A stretch of DNA of 21,287 bases from Archangium gephyra. Lineage in GTDB: Bacteria; Myxococcota; Myxococcia; Myxococcales; Myxococcaceae. The notes under the pieces are model-generated. The model saw only the letters and a program-made list of their open reading frames with translations, searched no databases and had not been told where the DNA came from. Position 1 is the stretch's first letter. Each line of letters begins with the position of its first letter. The stretch covers positions 1-21,287 of the forward strand of contig QFQP01000059.1 in assembly GCA_003243425.1 (NCBI GenBank), read 5' to 3'. This document shows positions 1-8,617 of the stretch, one piece after another. The position numbers were made by a program, and so were the translations under genes.

Positions 1-66
1 AAGGCTGAGAACTTCCTCGGCTTCCTACACATTGCTTGCTCGGTAATTCTCTTGAGGCAATTTTGA
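1..66 (+). mobile_element. 3' end of an IS5-like DDE transposase gene (fragment)
   Basis: Reading frame 1 is open from the first base to a TGA at 64-66 and encodes KAENFLGFLHIACSVILLRQ followed by F and stop. The pattern A-E-N-F-L-G-F-L-H-I-A-C then hydrophobic residues then L-R is typical of the extreme C-terminus of IS5-group DDE transposases. The rest of the element lies outside the window. The bases just after the stop (about 64-80) may carry its terminal inverted repeat, but the other end is not visible. Only 21 residues are seen, so the family call is a recognition by eye. It fits the truncated gene that follows. Confidence 0.5.
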
Positions 67-665
67 GATCGCCTCTAGGTAGGCTGGAAGTCCAACCTGG
101 GGTGGATCAGTTTCACGCCGGCGGGTGGATCAGTTTCAGAGCGGCCGAAGCAGACAGCAGCGTCAAGCGCGACATGACCCAGTCGCCCGCAATCATCGAA
201 CTCGTCGCGAAGGGCATGCACCTTCTGCAGTCCAAAGACCTTCACGCAAAAGTCTACGCGTCAGAGAAGGCTTCGCTGGTCACATCGCTCAATCTGCTTG
301 AGAGCTCGTTCAACAACAGCATCGAAGTCGGAGTTTGGTTTACGGCAGGCTCAAGTGGACACAGTCAGGTCCTCGGCTTCCTGCGCACCGAACTGAAAGA
401 TCAGATTTCCGACCTTGAGTCGCAGCGCCCCGCTCAGAAACGCGAACGATCCAAGAAACGAGCGGCGCAAGAGACTGAAGCGAGCTGCATCCGCTGCGGC
501 ACATGTATCAAATTGAACGAAGACCGCCCGCTTTGCCGAGAGTGCTACGGCAAGTGGAAGGTCTACGAAAATCCCGACTACGACGAAAATTACTGTCACG
601 CGTGCGGGGACGACGCGGACACGACTGTCGCCAAACCGCTCTGCGAAGACTGCTTCTATTCCTGA
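36..665 (+). pseudogene. N-terminally truncated PLD-family protein with two C-terminal zinc ribbons
   Basis: The open frame (TTG at 36, or ATG at 174) encodes the second half of a phospholipase-D-superfamily protein. The first 40 or so residues are read through insertion-sequence DNA and are not native. One HKD-type motif is visible: H70-x-K72, then T83-S84-L-N86 and E97. Family members usually carry two such motifs, so the first catalytic half is missing. After a charged linker (about 125-145) two zinc ribbons follow: C151/C154 with C167/C170, and C187/C190 with C203/C206. This arrangement is familiar from PLD proteins encoded near helicases. The gene converges on, and overlaps by 10 nt, the last gene of the minus-strand operon. 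It is probably inactive after IS-mediated truncation, although a single-HKD protein that dimerises cannot be excluded. Confidence 0.75.
100..138. repeat. Two direct copies of GGGTGGATCAGTTTCA, probable IS21-family end repeats
   Basis: The 16-mer GGGTGGATCAGTTTCA occurs at 100-115 and again at 123-138, a period of 23 bp. Short tandem copies of a GGTGGATCA(G/C)TTT motif are characteristic of the ends of IS21-family (istA/istB) elements, as I recall them. No istA or istB is present here, so this would be a scar or the very end of an element whose body lies to the left. It sits exactly where the following PLD gene loses its N-terminus. Confidence 0.5.
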
Positions 666-1354
666 AGCCCAGGCGCACTCAGCGCCCAAGTCAAGAGCTC
701 CATTGCCGCTTGCTCGCTGGAGATGCTCCGAGCTTTTGCGTGGACGCGCAGCCGTTTCGCTGCCTCGCCCTTCAACTCAATTCGGGCAATTTCTACGTCG
801 CTTGGCTGCGGCGGTGGCGGGAGAAGGAGCCCCATGACGTCGTCGAAGGCTCGGCCGAGTCGACGCGCAACGAGTTCGAGTTCTTGCCGTCGCGAAGGCT
901 CTTCATTCATCCACTGCACGAGTTGTTCTTTCTGAACGCCAAGGACCTTCGGAACTCCGGGGGATTGTCCTCGCGCGAGCGCGAGCACATAGGCGCGCCA
1001 GCATTGAAGTTGTTTCTTTGTGAGCGCTGACTGATCGGAACGACTCGTCGGAACAGCTGGCGGCCGCAATGGCGCTGGCTGACCCGTTCCCTCGCCGGCC
1101 AGCGGCGAACGTTCAGCAGTCGAACGCGCTCGAACAGCGGCCAAGCGCGCTTCAGACTTTTGCTGTTCCGTCTTCTGGTCGTAGCTGGTCTTGGCCCGCA
1201 GAAGTGGACTCGGGGCTGATGGTCGGGTGGGAAACAGCGTGTTGACTTCCCGCGGGCCGGCCGCCGTCAGAACAACCGCAGTACGCACGGGCTCCGACTC
1301 GGGTCTGGACTCGAACGACCGAACAACACGCTTGTTCTGCCTGCGCGACGCCAT
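656..1354 (-). CDS. Hypothetical protein with a ribbon-helix-helix-like C-terminus, possible regulator
   Basis: Unrecognised 232-aa protein, started at the ATG at 1354 rather than the TTG one codon upstream because a G-rich stretch (CGGGGG) lies about 7 nt before the ATG. The first 100 residues are basic, rich in Pro, Ala and Arg, and look disordered. The middle (about 110-170) is helical, with a possible helix-turn-helix-like segment ending RRLGRAFDDVMGLL and a proline run. The C-terminal 45 residues fit a CopG/Arc-type ribbon-helix-helix: a strand (IARIELK), helix A (EAAKRLRVHAKAR), a turn (SISS) and helix B (QAAMELLTWAL). It follows the Res gene after about 37 nt and is the last gene of the minus-strand series. 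A DNA-binding or autoregulatory role is inferred from fold pattern only. It is convergent with the truncated PLD gene. Confidence 0.6.
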   Translation of the reverse strand: MASRRQNKRVVRSFESRPESEPVRTAVVLTAAGPREVNTLFPTRPSAPSPLLRAKTSYDQKTEQQKSEARLAAVRARSTAERSPLAGEGTGQPAPLRPPAVPTSRSDQSALTKKQLQCWRAYVLALARGQSPGVPKVLGVQKEQLVQWMNEEPSRRQELELVARRLGRAFDDVMGLLLPPPPQPSDVEIARIELKGEAAKRLRVHAKARSISSEQAAMELLTWALSAPGLQE

Positions 1355-1391
1355 CAATGCCCCCGGAACAGCCGATAGCAGTTGTGACTGC

Positions 1392-4253
1392 CTATTCCTC
1401 GTCGCCGTGTGTCGAGGTCACAGCATGCGGTGTGGCGGCCTGAGGAAGCGAGATCGGCTCTCCTGCGTACGTCGGCGGACGCAAGGAGATTACCTTTGCT
1501 TCCGCAGGGGCAGCGAACTCGAACTTCTTCGCCAACCCAGCAATCGTCGTGTTGTCCGCGATTTCAGTGTGGGGGATCAGCAAGTAGCGCCACGGTTTGC
1601 CATTGTTCGCCGTCTCGTGTTGCGTTGCGTGCTTGCACCACATCGCAGCCGCACGCGCCTTAGCCTGTACAACCGGGTCATTCATGCGGTCGGCGCCCTT
1701 CGGTTCACAAATCAGCTTCTCGGTGTCCGTCTCGACGACAAAGTCGGGTTCGTAGTCGGCGTCATTCGAGTAGTGGATCTGAAAAACGCCTTTACCTGGC
1801 TTGAACCACTTGATGACAGTCTTGTCGTTCTCGATGACGGCCACGAAGCGGCGCTCCGTATCAGAGTCGAATTTCTGCGTTGGATACAGGCACTTCTTGA
1901 ACCCGCCAAAAAGCATCTTCCGGATGTCGACCTTGTTGTCGATCGGCACGTCGAACTGGCGAACGACCTCACCAGCGGGCGCCGCGAAGGCCTGCGAGCG
2001 CACGTCCGAAAGCCCTTGGCGGACCACCGCCTCATACGACGACGCCTGCTCCCAGGCGTGCGGCAGCATCTGTGCGTGAATGAACTCACCGATCTGCTTC
2101 CCGTGGAAGATGAGGACGTTGCGAACCTCGTCGTCATCCTTCAGATAGGAACGCAGGTGGATGACCAACTCGCCGGCCAGCTTGTAAAGAAGGTCTGCCT
2201 GCTCGTCATAGCTGATGTCGTCGAACTCGATCAGCGTGCGTACCACGTAGTCCTCAAGCCGCGCCTCTGCAGCGCCACCCGTGAGCGCACCAATAACGTG
2301 CTCCTCACCGCTCTCTAGATGTCGAACAAGGATCTCCTTCGAGACCGGCTGCAGTCGGAACGACGAGAGGTTCAGTGAGAAGACAGTGAATCCCGCGCTC
2401 ACCACACCCTTGGGTACCACCATGACGCGAGGGATCGCGATGATGTGTTCGACGTAGATCTCCGTCGTCTTCTCGACGACGTCGGCGATCTGCTTGTCGG
2501 TAAGGCTACCGAGCCCCCCTGGCAGAAAGAGTTGGCCCTTCGAGGACTCCTTCACAACCTGCGCAATCTTCTTTTGAAGGTCGGAACTCTTGAGTGCAAC
2601 CGGGCCAGGGACGAGCTTCGAATCACGAACGACCTTGGAGATGGCGTCGAGCGTTGCCTTCGCGACCGCGACTTCCTCGGGTTTGGTGAAGCTCGGAGCC
2701 AACGCAGGTGGCGCCGACGCGGGCTTCACGCCACGGCTCGGTGCCACCGTTGAGGCTCCCGCCTGAGCGGCTGGTGGCGCGATACCAAGCACGGTCTCAA
2801 AAGACGGCGCCACCAGCACGATTTGCTTTGGTTTCTCGTCGACGTCGGTGCCGATGTTCACCGTGCTGAACGAGTAGCCGCCCTTCTTGGCTTCATCGAC
2901 GATGTCCTGGAAACGATCGTGCGCGACGATGGTCAGGCGATCCACAGCCGCGACACCGGTCCGCTTGCCGTACGGAAGGCGCAGACCTCGACCGATCGAC
3001 TGCTCCACCAACGTGCGCGCGTTCGCGGCGCGCAGCGGCACGATCGTGTAGAGGTTCGTGACGTCCCAGCCCTCCTTGAGCATGTTGACGTGGACGACGA
3101 TCTCGGTTTCCGAGTCGGTGCGCTCAAGGGAAAGCAGCTTCTCGATGTTCTCGTCCTTCTCCGCGCCCTTCTGGCCGGAGTGAACCTGAATGACGCGCCC
3201 CTTGTAGCGACCCTCGAAGAATCGATCGTCTTCGACCAGCTTCACCAGCTCGCTTGCGTGGTCGGTGTTCTCCGCGATGACGAGCATGAACGGCTTCACC
3301 TTCCGCGCGCTGTTCTGCTGTGCGTACACCTCGAGATCGACCTTCGTGGACTCGTGCAGCCGCACGCCATCCTCGAGCTTGAGCCGGTCCAGCGAAACGT
3401 CGCTCATGTCTTTCGTCACGAGGTCCTTGCGCGTGGCGACGGCGGGCTCCTTCACGTAGCCGTCCTGCATCGCCTTCGCGAGCGGGTAATCAAAGATGAC
3501 GTTCTTGAAGCGCGCTGACTTGGCGCCTGTCTCGATCTGCGGCGTCGCCGTAAGCTCCAGACCGAGCACAGGCTTCAGCTCCTCAATAGACTTCGCGCTG
3601 GTGTCGGCGCGGTAACGATGCGCCTCATCCATGACGAGCACGAGGTCATCGAGCCCCGCGAGGTAGTCGAAGTAGGACTGGCCGAGATACTCAGAGAGCC
3701 GTCGCACCTTGAGCGTCTTCTTGCCTCCCTCGTCGGCGCCCTTAGCCTTCTCGTTGAACTTCGAGATATTGAAGATGTTGACCTCGACGCCAGTGAACAG
3801 CTGTCCCTGCTTCGCAGCCGTGGATGCGTGAGCGTAGTTGTCGCCCGTAATGAGTCGGGGCGCGTCGATCGCGAACTCCGCGATTCCTTGAAATACATAC
3901 TTCGGCGTGTTGGGCGTGAAGTCCGCCACAAGCTTGTTGTAGATGGTGAGGTTCGGAGCCAGCACGAAGAAGTGCCGGATGCCGCACTCGAGGTGCAGGT
4001 ATGCGATGAACGCGCCCATAAGCCGCGTCTTGCCAACCCCCGTAGCGAGCGCGAAGCAGAGGCTCGGGAACGCGTGCTCGAAGTCCTCTACCGTTGGATA
4101 GTCGGAGCGAATCACGTCGAGCGCGGTGCTGAACTCGCGGCGCTTGTGCGGCCGCACTTTCTGCACAACGTGGTCGAGGATCTCGAGGGACTTTCTCTGA
4201 GGCGTGCGGAGAGAGAGACGCGCGGTGATACTGTTAACGAGACGACTGGTCAT
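1392..4253 (-). CDS. res: Type III restriction enzyme Res subunit (DEAD/DEAH helicase plus PD-(D/E)XK nuclease)
   Basis: A 953-aa protein. The frame is open further upstream, but the native start is the ATG at 4253: it has a Shine-Dalgarno GGGAG 6 nt upstream and forms a TGATG junction with the methyltransferase stop. Superfamily 2 motifs are clear: Walker A ATGVGKT (70-76), DEAH (209-212), TATP (235-238), and motif VI in the region QSIGRGLR. The C-terminal nuclease signature is intact, with P836-D837 followed by E850-P-K852. Type III Res subunits use ATP to translocate or switch state on DNA and cut when bound to Mod at unmethylated sites. The coupling to the Mod gene makes that pairing very likely here. 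The operon context suggests that Mod-Res works as the DNA-recognition and cutting core of a larger complex. A central Ala/Pro-rich linker follows the helicase core. Confidence 0.92.
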   Translation of the reverse strand: MTSRLVNSITARLSLRTPQRKSLEILDHVVQKVRPHKRREFSTALDVIRSDYPTVEDFEHAFPSLCFALATGVGKTRLMGAFIAYLHLECGIRHFFVLAPNLTIYNKLVADFTPNTPKYVFQGIAEFAIDAPRLITGDNYAHASTAAKQGQLFTGVEVNIFNISKFNEKAKGADEGGKKTLKVRRLSEYLGQSYFDYLAGLDDLVLVMDEAHRYRADTSAKSIEELKPVLGLELTATPQIETGAKSARFKNVIFDYPLAKAMQDGYVKEPAVATRKDLVTKDMSDVSLDRLKLEDGVRLHESTKVDLEVYAQQNSARKVKPFMLVIAENTDHASELVKLVEDDRFFEGRYKGRVIQVHSGQKGAEKDENIEKLLSLERTDSETEIVVHVNMLKEGWDVTNLYTIVPLRAANARTLVEQSIGRGLRLPYGKRTGVAAVDRLTIVAHDRFQDIVDEAKKGGYSFSTVNIGTDVDEKPKQIVLVAPSFETVLGIAPPAAQAGASTVAPSRGVKPASAPPALAPSFTKPEEVAVAKATLDAISKVVRDSKLVPGPVALKSSDLQKKIAQVVKESSKGQLFLPGGLGSLTDKQIADVVEKTTEIYVEHIIAIPRVMVVPKGVVSAGFTVFSLNLSSFRLQPVSKEILVRHLESGEEHVIGALTGGAAEARLEDYVVRTLIEFDDISYDEQADLLYKLAGELVIHLRSYLKDDDEVRNVLIFHGKQIGEFIHAQMLPHAWEQASSYEAVVRQGLSDVRSQAFAAPAGEVVRQFDVPIDNKVDIRKMLFGGFKKCLYPTQKFDSDTERRFVAVIENDKTVIKWFKPGKGVFQIHYSNDADYEPDFVVETDTEKLICEPKGADRMNDPVVQAKARAAAMWCKHATQHETANNGKPWRYLLIPHTEIADNTTIAGLAKKFEFAAPAEAKVISLRPPTYAGEPISLPQAATPHAVTSTHGDEE

Positions 4254-6094
4254 CACTTGCTCCCGTCGTCGATCCCGGCAAACAGCGGGAGCGCTTGCAC
4301 GGGCGCGGCCTTCTTCCGCCGCGCGCCTGTCTTGGTGTTCGTGCCATTGCTGGTCAGCGACAGGGCCTTCGCCTCTTCTACGGCGACGACCGGCGCCTGC
4401 TCGGTCACGTTGAGACTGTAGTCGTCCTTGCCCCACTCGCAGCGCGAGAGCACCGCCTGCGGGATCTTTTTCACCGTGAGGTTCGAGAAGTCGTGCTTGC
4501 CCCGGAAGGCACCGCAGCAAATAAGCAGCGTGCGCTCTGGGCCGACCTTCTCGCTGATGAAGCGGAGCTGGTCGGAACTCAGGTTCTGCGTGGTGACGAA
4601 GATGAAATCGCGCTCACTAGAGTGCCCGTGCTTCCAGAACGCCTCGCGATCGGGCTCGTAGCGAAAGCCTTCGAGCTTGCACATCGCCTCGGCGAGCATC
4701 TCGGGCTTGTACTGCTTGCTGACAATCCAGTTGCCCCACTTGTCCTTCTCAAGGAGCGACGGAGCCAGATTGAAGTAGTGGAAGCCACCGCCGCCGCGCC
4801 ACCCTGTCGCGTCCGTTGCACCACTCCCATCGACACCGTCAACAATGCTTCGAAGTCGGGGAAGAATGTGCGTCTTACAGTGCTCCCCGAGTTCCACCAT
4901 GATCCATCGTCGACCCATTTTGTGAGCCACGGCGCCGGTGGTGCCGGACCCGGCGAAAGAGTCGAGTACCCAGTCGCCAGGCTTGGTCACGAGCTTCAGA
5001 AGTCGACGAATCAGAAGCTCTGGCTTCTTCCCTCGACGAAAATCAACACCGCCCTCGTTCGCAAGATTCGCTTTGGGAATATCCGCATGCGTCCAGAAAT
5101 CGGACAGCTTGCCGGTCCTCACGATCTGTCCGTTGACAAGGGTGGCGGTGTCTTTCAGCCAAACGACTGCCTGTTCGTCGATGTAGTAGTACGTGGCTTG
5201 CTCACCCTCTTTCCGGCCGCGCGAGACAAGATAGTCAGCAGAGAAGAAGCCGTCCTTGCAATGAGACATGATCCGGTTCTGAAATTCGTTCTCTTTCTGA
5301 TTACTGGTCAGTCGAAAAATCTTCTCGAAATTCGCCACGTACTCTGCATCAATCTCTTGCCTTCGGCTATCAAAAGCACGCAGAGAAACTGTCCGAACAT
5401 CTACATTGTCGTGTTTGTATATAACGACTGGTTCGCCAGTCGACGGAGCGGTAAACCGAGCGACCTCTTTGCGTTCGCCCGGTGAGACCATTATTTGGTT
5501 GTACCGCTTCATCGCCTTGGGTTCGAGTGGGCCCTCTCCGCTGAGATCCGCTGCCACGAACTGCGAGCGGTCTCTCACGTACGCGAGGACGTATTCGTGC
5601 GTGTTCACCAGGAAAGCGCCCCCCATGCCAATGCCAGATGCGCCTGAGCGCTCGTACGCGATTTGCCCGAGAAATTGCGGACGTCCAAACACCTCATCGA
5701 GGACGACCTTCATGTAATGAACCTCTTCTTGGTCTAGGTGCACAAACAAGACGCCACCAGGACGAAGAAGACCGCGCATCACCTCGACGCGTCGAAACAT
5801 GAGATCAAGCCAAATCGAGTGCTCAAGACCATCATTGTAATGCTCGAACGCTTGACCTGTGTTAAATGGCGGGTCGATGTAAATGCATTGAACCTTCCCC
5901 GCGAATTCTTGCTCTAGCGCCTTCAGCGCCAGCAAGTTGTCGCCGTGCACCAGGCGATTCTCGAAGATGTCCTCGCTCGAGACGCGCTTCGCGTAGGACA
6001 GCTCCTCGTCCTCGAGCAGGATGCGCGGCTCCAGTCGGGGCTCGTCATCCTTGCCGATCCAAGTCAGTTCGAGTCGTTTCAGTCGTGGGCTCAT
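4253..6094 (-). CDS. mod: Type III DNA methyltransferase (Mod), beta-class
   Basis: A 613-aa site-specific DNA methyltransferase that should methylate adenine (N6) or, less likely, cytosine (N4) and provide self-recognition. The catalytic motif IV is IDPPFNTG with DPPF at 74-77. The S-adenosylmethionine-binding motif I, DSFAGSGTTG (378-387), lies C-terminal to it. This order (IV before I) defines the beta class used by type III Mod proteins. The segment between them (about 140-360) would hold the target-recognition region. An unusual extension of about 190 residues follows the methylase core. The ATG at 6094 overlaps the stop of the Rad50-like gene (ATGA), and the TGA shares its last base with the ATG of res (TGATG). 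Both junctions imply translational coupling and fixed stoichiometry. Confidence 0.93.
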   Translation of the reverse strand: MSPRLKRLELTWIGKDDEPRLEPRILLEDEELSYAKRVSSEDIFENRLVHGDNLLALKALEQEFAGKVQCIYIDPPFNTGQAFEHYNDGLEHSIWLDLMFRRVEVMRGLLRPGGVLFVHLDQEEVHYMKVVLDEVFGRPQFLGQIAYERSGASGIGMGGAFLVNTHEYVLAYVRDRSQFVAADLSGEGPLEPKAMKRYNQIMVSPGERKEVARFTAPSTGEPVVIYKHDNVDVRTVSLRAFDSRRQEIDAEYVANFEKIFRLTSNQKENEFQNRIMSHCKDGFFSADYLVSRGRKEGEQATYYYIDEQAVVWLKDTATLVNGQIVRTGKLSDFWTHADIPKANLANEGGVDFRRGKKPELLIRRLLKLVTKPGDWVLDSFAGSGTTGAVAHKMGRRWIMVELGEHCKTHILPRLRSIVDGVDGSGATDATGWRGGGGFHYFNLAPSLLEKDKWGNWIVSKQYKPEMLAEAMCKLEGFRYEPDREAFWKHGHSSERDFIFVTTQNLSSDQLRFISEKVGPERTLLICCGAFRGKHDFSNLTVKKIPQAVLSRCEWGKDDYSLNVTEQAPVVAVEEAKALSLTSNGTNTKTGARRKKAAPVQALPLFAGIDDGSK

Positions 6095-8391
6095 GCAGGC
6101 TCTTTGAGCGGGTGAAGGCGCCGGGCATCCTTGGCACTTGCCCAGTAGCTCCCGGACTTATCGCTCCGCGGCCAGCCGTGCTCCGGGTGCACGAGTAGGT
6201 CGGCCATCTCGAGGACCTTCGTCGCGAAGTGCTTCGCGTCGCTGTCGAGCAGTTCGAAAGAGAGCCTGTTGAAGTGCGCTCCCTGCAGGTTGCGGATCTG
6301 TGCGACGCGCTGAAGCTCTCCGACGATCGGTCCCAAATCGTGCGTCACATAGGTCGAGGGGTTGGTTGGATCTTGGTGTTCAACGCGCAAAGCGGCCTTC
6401 AGCTTCTTGCCGAACGCCGGCAGGAGGTCCCCAAGCGTCCACTCGCCTCGGGGCTTGCGTGGGAGTTTGAGCGCGTACAACTCAGTCAGGAAGTCGAGCA
6501 CCGCCTCCAGCAAGACGCCGGCCTTCGCACAGGCGGCCTGCGGGTCGAAGTCGTCGTCGTTCAACAGCTTCCGGAGCCGCTCGATCTCTGGCGTGCTCCG
6601 CAGAAGGGTTGGCCCCACGTTCGGCGCCCACCTCGCAAGCTCCACCACCTGGCACTGCCCGTCTTTCAGCCAGCCCCAGCGCAGCTTCTCGCGCCACGGG
6701 CGGTAGTGCGTCGTGACGAGCACGTGCCGGAAACCCTTCGATTCGCGATGAATAAGCTCCACGAGCCGATCGACGTGCGGCTCGTCAACGCTCGCGAGCA
6801 CGTCGTCGAGAACGAGGATCGTGCTCGCTGCGTCTCTGAGCTTCGCAAGCGCGAGGAAGACGCACACCCCGAGCGTGTCCAGGTGCGAGTCGCTCAAGTA
6901 AGCCTGAGGCGGCACGGCTGCTGCAGTTTGGAAGCTAGTGGAGAGGTCGAGAGACGCCCTTCTCTTCGCATCGAGCGCGAGGCTGATCTTGCCGATTCCC
7001 TCCCCAGGGTGCACCTGATCGTAGAGCCTGCCGACCTCTTCCGAGATCTGCTCGAGCACGCCGTTCACGAACGCGTGCCGGGTGGAGCGCACTCGCTCGT
7101 GCGCTGCTTTGACAGCCCCGAGGAGCTTGGTCGCGCGGTCCGCGATCTCGTAGTCGTCGTCGTAGGTCGTGAGCGCTCTGCGCAGCCGCTCGAGGTTCTC
7201 GGCGCGGGTCACAAGCGTCGCGCGGCGCTGGTTCACCTCCTCGTAGGCGGCCCCGGTGTCGCCGAGCCAGGCCGGCAACTGCTCGGCCACAAGCGGAGGC
7301 GCCGCGGTAGCCGACGGCGCAGCACCGGACGCCACGAGATCGCGCTCTGCCTGAAGGAAAGTCTCACGCTCGACCTCATAGCCTTGCCGCTCCCTGGCGA
7401 CGATTTGCTCCGCCTGCTCGTGTGCGCGATTCGCATTTGCGCTTTGTGTCATCGCAGTCTGCAACGCGCGCAGCGCGCTGAGGCGGTCCTCCACTCGCAG
7501 CCTGAGGCCTGACGCCTGTGTCGTGGATTCGCACAGCGGGCACTCGTCGCGCTCACCATGCGCGCTGAGTAGTCTGGACGCCGCAGTTAACAGGGAGACA
7601 AGCTCGGACTGCGGTACATCGTCACGACGCTCCAGAGCAGCAACGCTCTTCGCTGCCGCTTCAGCCGCGAGACCGGCCGCGGTTGCCACTTTCACCTCCG
7701 CGCTGACGGTCTCGTGTCGGCGGGCGAGCGCCGCGCGCGCCTCGATGAGCGTCTGAAGCCGCGCGGCTTCGGCTCGGAGCGCTGGCACCTCGGCTCCCGC
7801 CTCCTTCCTGGCCCACGCGATCGGATCCCCCGCCGCCGCAGCGACGTTGAACAGATCTTCGAGGATTTGCTTGGCGCCCGCGAGCCGCGCGCCGCTGTCG
7901 CTAGCTGAGCGCGCGGTGTCTTTCTCCAACTTCGCGAGCGCAGCTTCGGAAGCCTCGACCCTGGAGACGTCAACCAGACTCGCGATCTCGCCGTATCGAT
8001 CCGCGGCTGACGCATTGACGAGCTTGAGTACTTGGGCGCGACGCAGCACGACGACCCGAGGCTTCGCACCGTCGGGCGCTCGGACAACGCGGCCTCCGCT
8101 CAGACTCGCGCTGTACACGACAGGGCCAGCCGCTTTGAGCTCGACGCTGCCCGCCCCGACAAGTCCCAGCGGCGCGAGGTATTTATCCGTCTTTCCGAGG
8201 CCTCTCCCCTCAAGCGAGCCGACCGTGTTCTCACAGAGCAGCTCGAGCGCGTCGCACAGCGTCGACTTGCCCGTCCCGTTCTCGCCGTAGACGATGCAGA
8301 GCTTCTGGTGCTTTTCGAACGAGAGCGAGAACGGCTCCACGTAACCGCGCACGCGCGTGATGGTCAGCTCCAGCAGATCACTTGCGCTCAT
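6091..8391 (-). CDS. Rad50/SMC-like ATPase with zinc hook and possible C-terminal HEPN domain
   Basis: A 766-aa protein. The ATG at 8391 is chosen over upstream in-frame codons because a purine-rich GAGAGGTGGGG precedes it and because the segment before it lies inside the 79-aa gene. Walker A is GENGTGKST (36-44), a signature-like YLSDSHLDTL is at 498-507, and Walker B is ILVLDDVLASVD (525-536). Two Ala/Glu/Arg-rich coiled coils (about 145-280 and 295-440) flank a CPLC motif at 284-287, the classical Rad50 zinc hook. After the ATPase, residues 600-740 form a helical domain containing RNLQGAH (R700, N701, H706), which fits the Rx4-6H motif of HEPN ribonucleases. Zinc-hook ATPase plus HEPN is the RloC anticodon-nuclease layout, so an RNA-cutting, abortive function is possible; this is inference. 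It could also be a DNA-end sensor only. Confidence 0.85.
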   Translation of the reverse strand: MSASDLLELTITRVRGYVEPFSLSFEKHQKLCIVYGENGTGKSTLCDALELLCENTVGSLEGRGLGKTDKYLAPLGLVGAGSVELKAAGPVVYSASLSGGRVVRAPDGAKPRVVVLRRAQVLKLVNASAADRYGEIASLVDVSRVEASEAALAKLEKDTARSASDSGARLAGAKQILEDLFNVAAAAGDPIAWARKEAGAEVPALRAEAARLQTLIEARAALARRHETVSAEVKVATAAGLAAEAAAKSVAALERRDDVPQSELVSLLTAASRLLSAHGERDECPLCESTTQASGLRLRVEDRLSALRALQTAMTQSANANRAHEQAEQIVARERQGYEVERETFLQAERDLVASGAAPSATAAPPLVAEQLPAWLGDTGAAYEEVNQRRATLVTRAENLERLRRALTTYDDDYEIADRATKLLGAVKAAHERVRSTRHAFVNGVLEQISEEVGRLYDQVHPGEGIGKISLALDAKRRASLDLSTSFQTAAAVPPQAYLSDSHLDTLGVCVFLALAKLRDAASTILVLDDVLASVDEPHVDRLVELIHRESKGFRHVLVTTHYRPWREKLRWGWLKDGQCQVVELARWAPNVGPTLLRSTPEIERLRKLLNDDDFDPQAACAKAGVLLEAVLDFLTELYALKLPRKPRGEWTLGDLLPAFGKKLKAALRVEHQDPTNPSTYVTHDLGPIVGELQRVAQIRNLQGAHFNRLSFELLDSDAKHFATKVLEMADLLVHPEHGWPRSDKSGSYWASAKDARRLHPLKEPA

Positions 8392-8617
8392 CTGCCCCAC
8401 CTCTCTCGAGCTTGTTCTCGAGTGCCAACTTCCACGTCCCGGAATCCACGGTCCCCGCCGCGAGGCCGGCGCGAAGGCTCGCAGCATCGAGTTCGGAGAC
8501 GAGCCCATCTGAAACAAGCGCGTCGATCACCTTCTGCGCGAGCAACGCGTCGGGTGTCGAGGTGTCCGTCGCATGCTCACTCTTCGCGCTCTTGTCCTGT
8601 GTTTCTGGCGTCGTCAT
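8378..8617 (-). CDS. Small 79-aa protein of unknown function within the defence operon
   Basis: I do not recognise this family. The first 22 residues are polar and disordered-looking (Thr, Glu, Lys, Ser). Residues 23-72 form a compact helical segment with hydrophobic repeats (LLAQKVIDALVSDGLV, ASLRAGLAAG, WKLALENKLE) and no cysteine, signal peptide or membrane helix. The gene is supported by its junctions: its ATG shares a base with the TAA of the SNF2 gene (TAATG), and its stop lies 14 nt inside the Rad50-like gene. No strong Shine-Dalgarno precedes the ATG, so translation probably depends on reinitiation after the SNF2 stop. A role as adaptor between the translocase and the ATPase is inferred only from position. 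Confidence 0.75.
   Translation of the reverse strand: MTTPETQDKSAKSEHATDTSTPDALLAQKVIDALVSDGLVSELDAASLRAGLAAGTVDSGTWKLALENKLERGGADERK

Noticed and set aside
4254..4520. Upstream extension of the Res frame to an ATG at 4520
   Set aside because: This segment lies wholly inside the methyltransferase gene and is basic, low-complexity sequence. ATG 4253 has a good ribosome site and a TGATG junction.
8392..8517. Upstream extension of the Rad50-like frame to 8517
   Set aside because: It overlaps the 79-aa gene almost fully and has no domain content. The ATPase fold starts just after ATG 8391, which has a purine-rich ribosome site.
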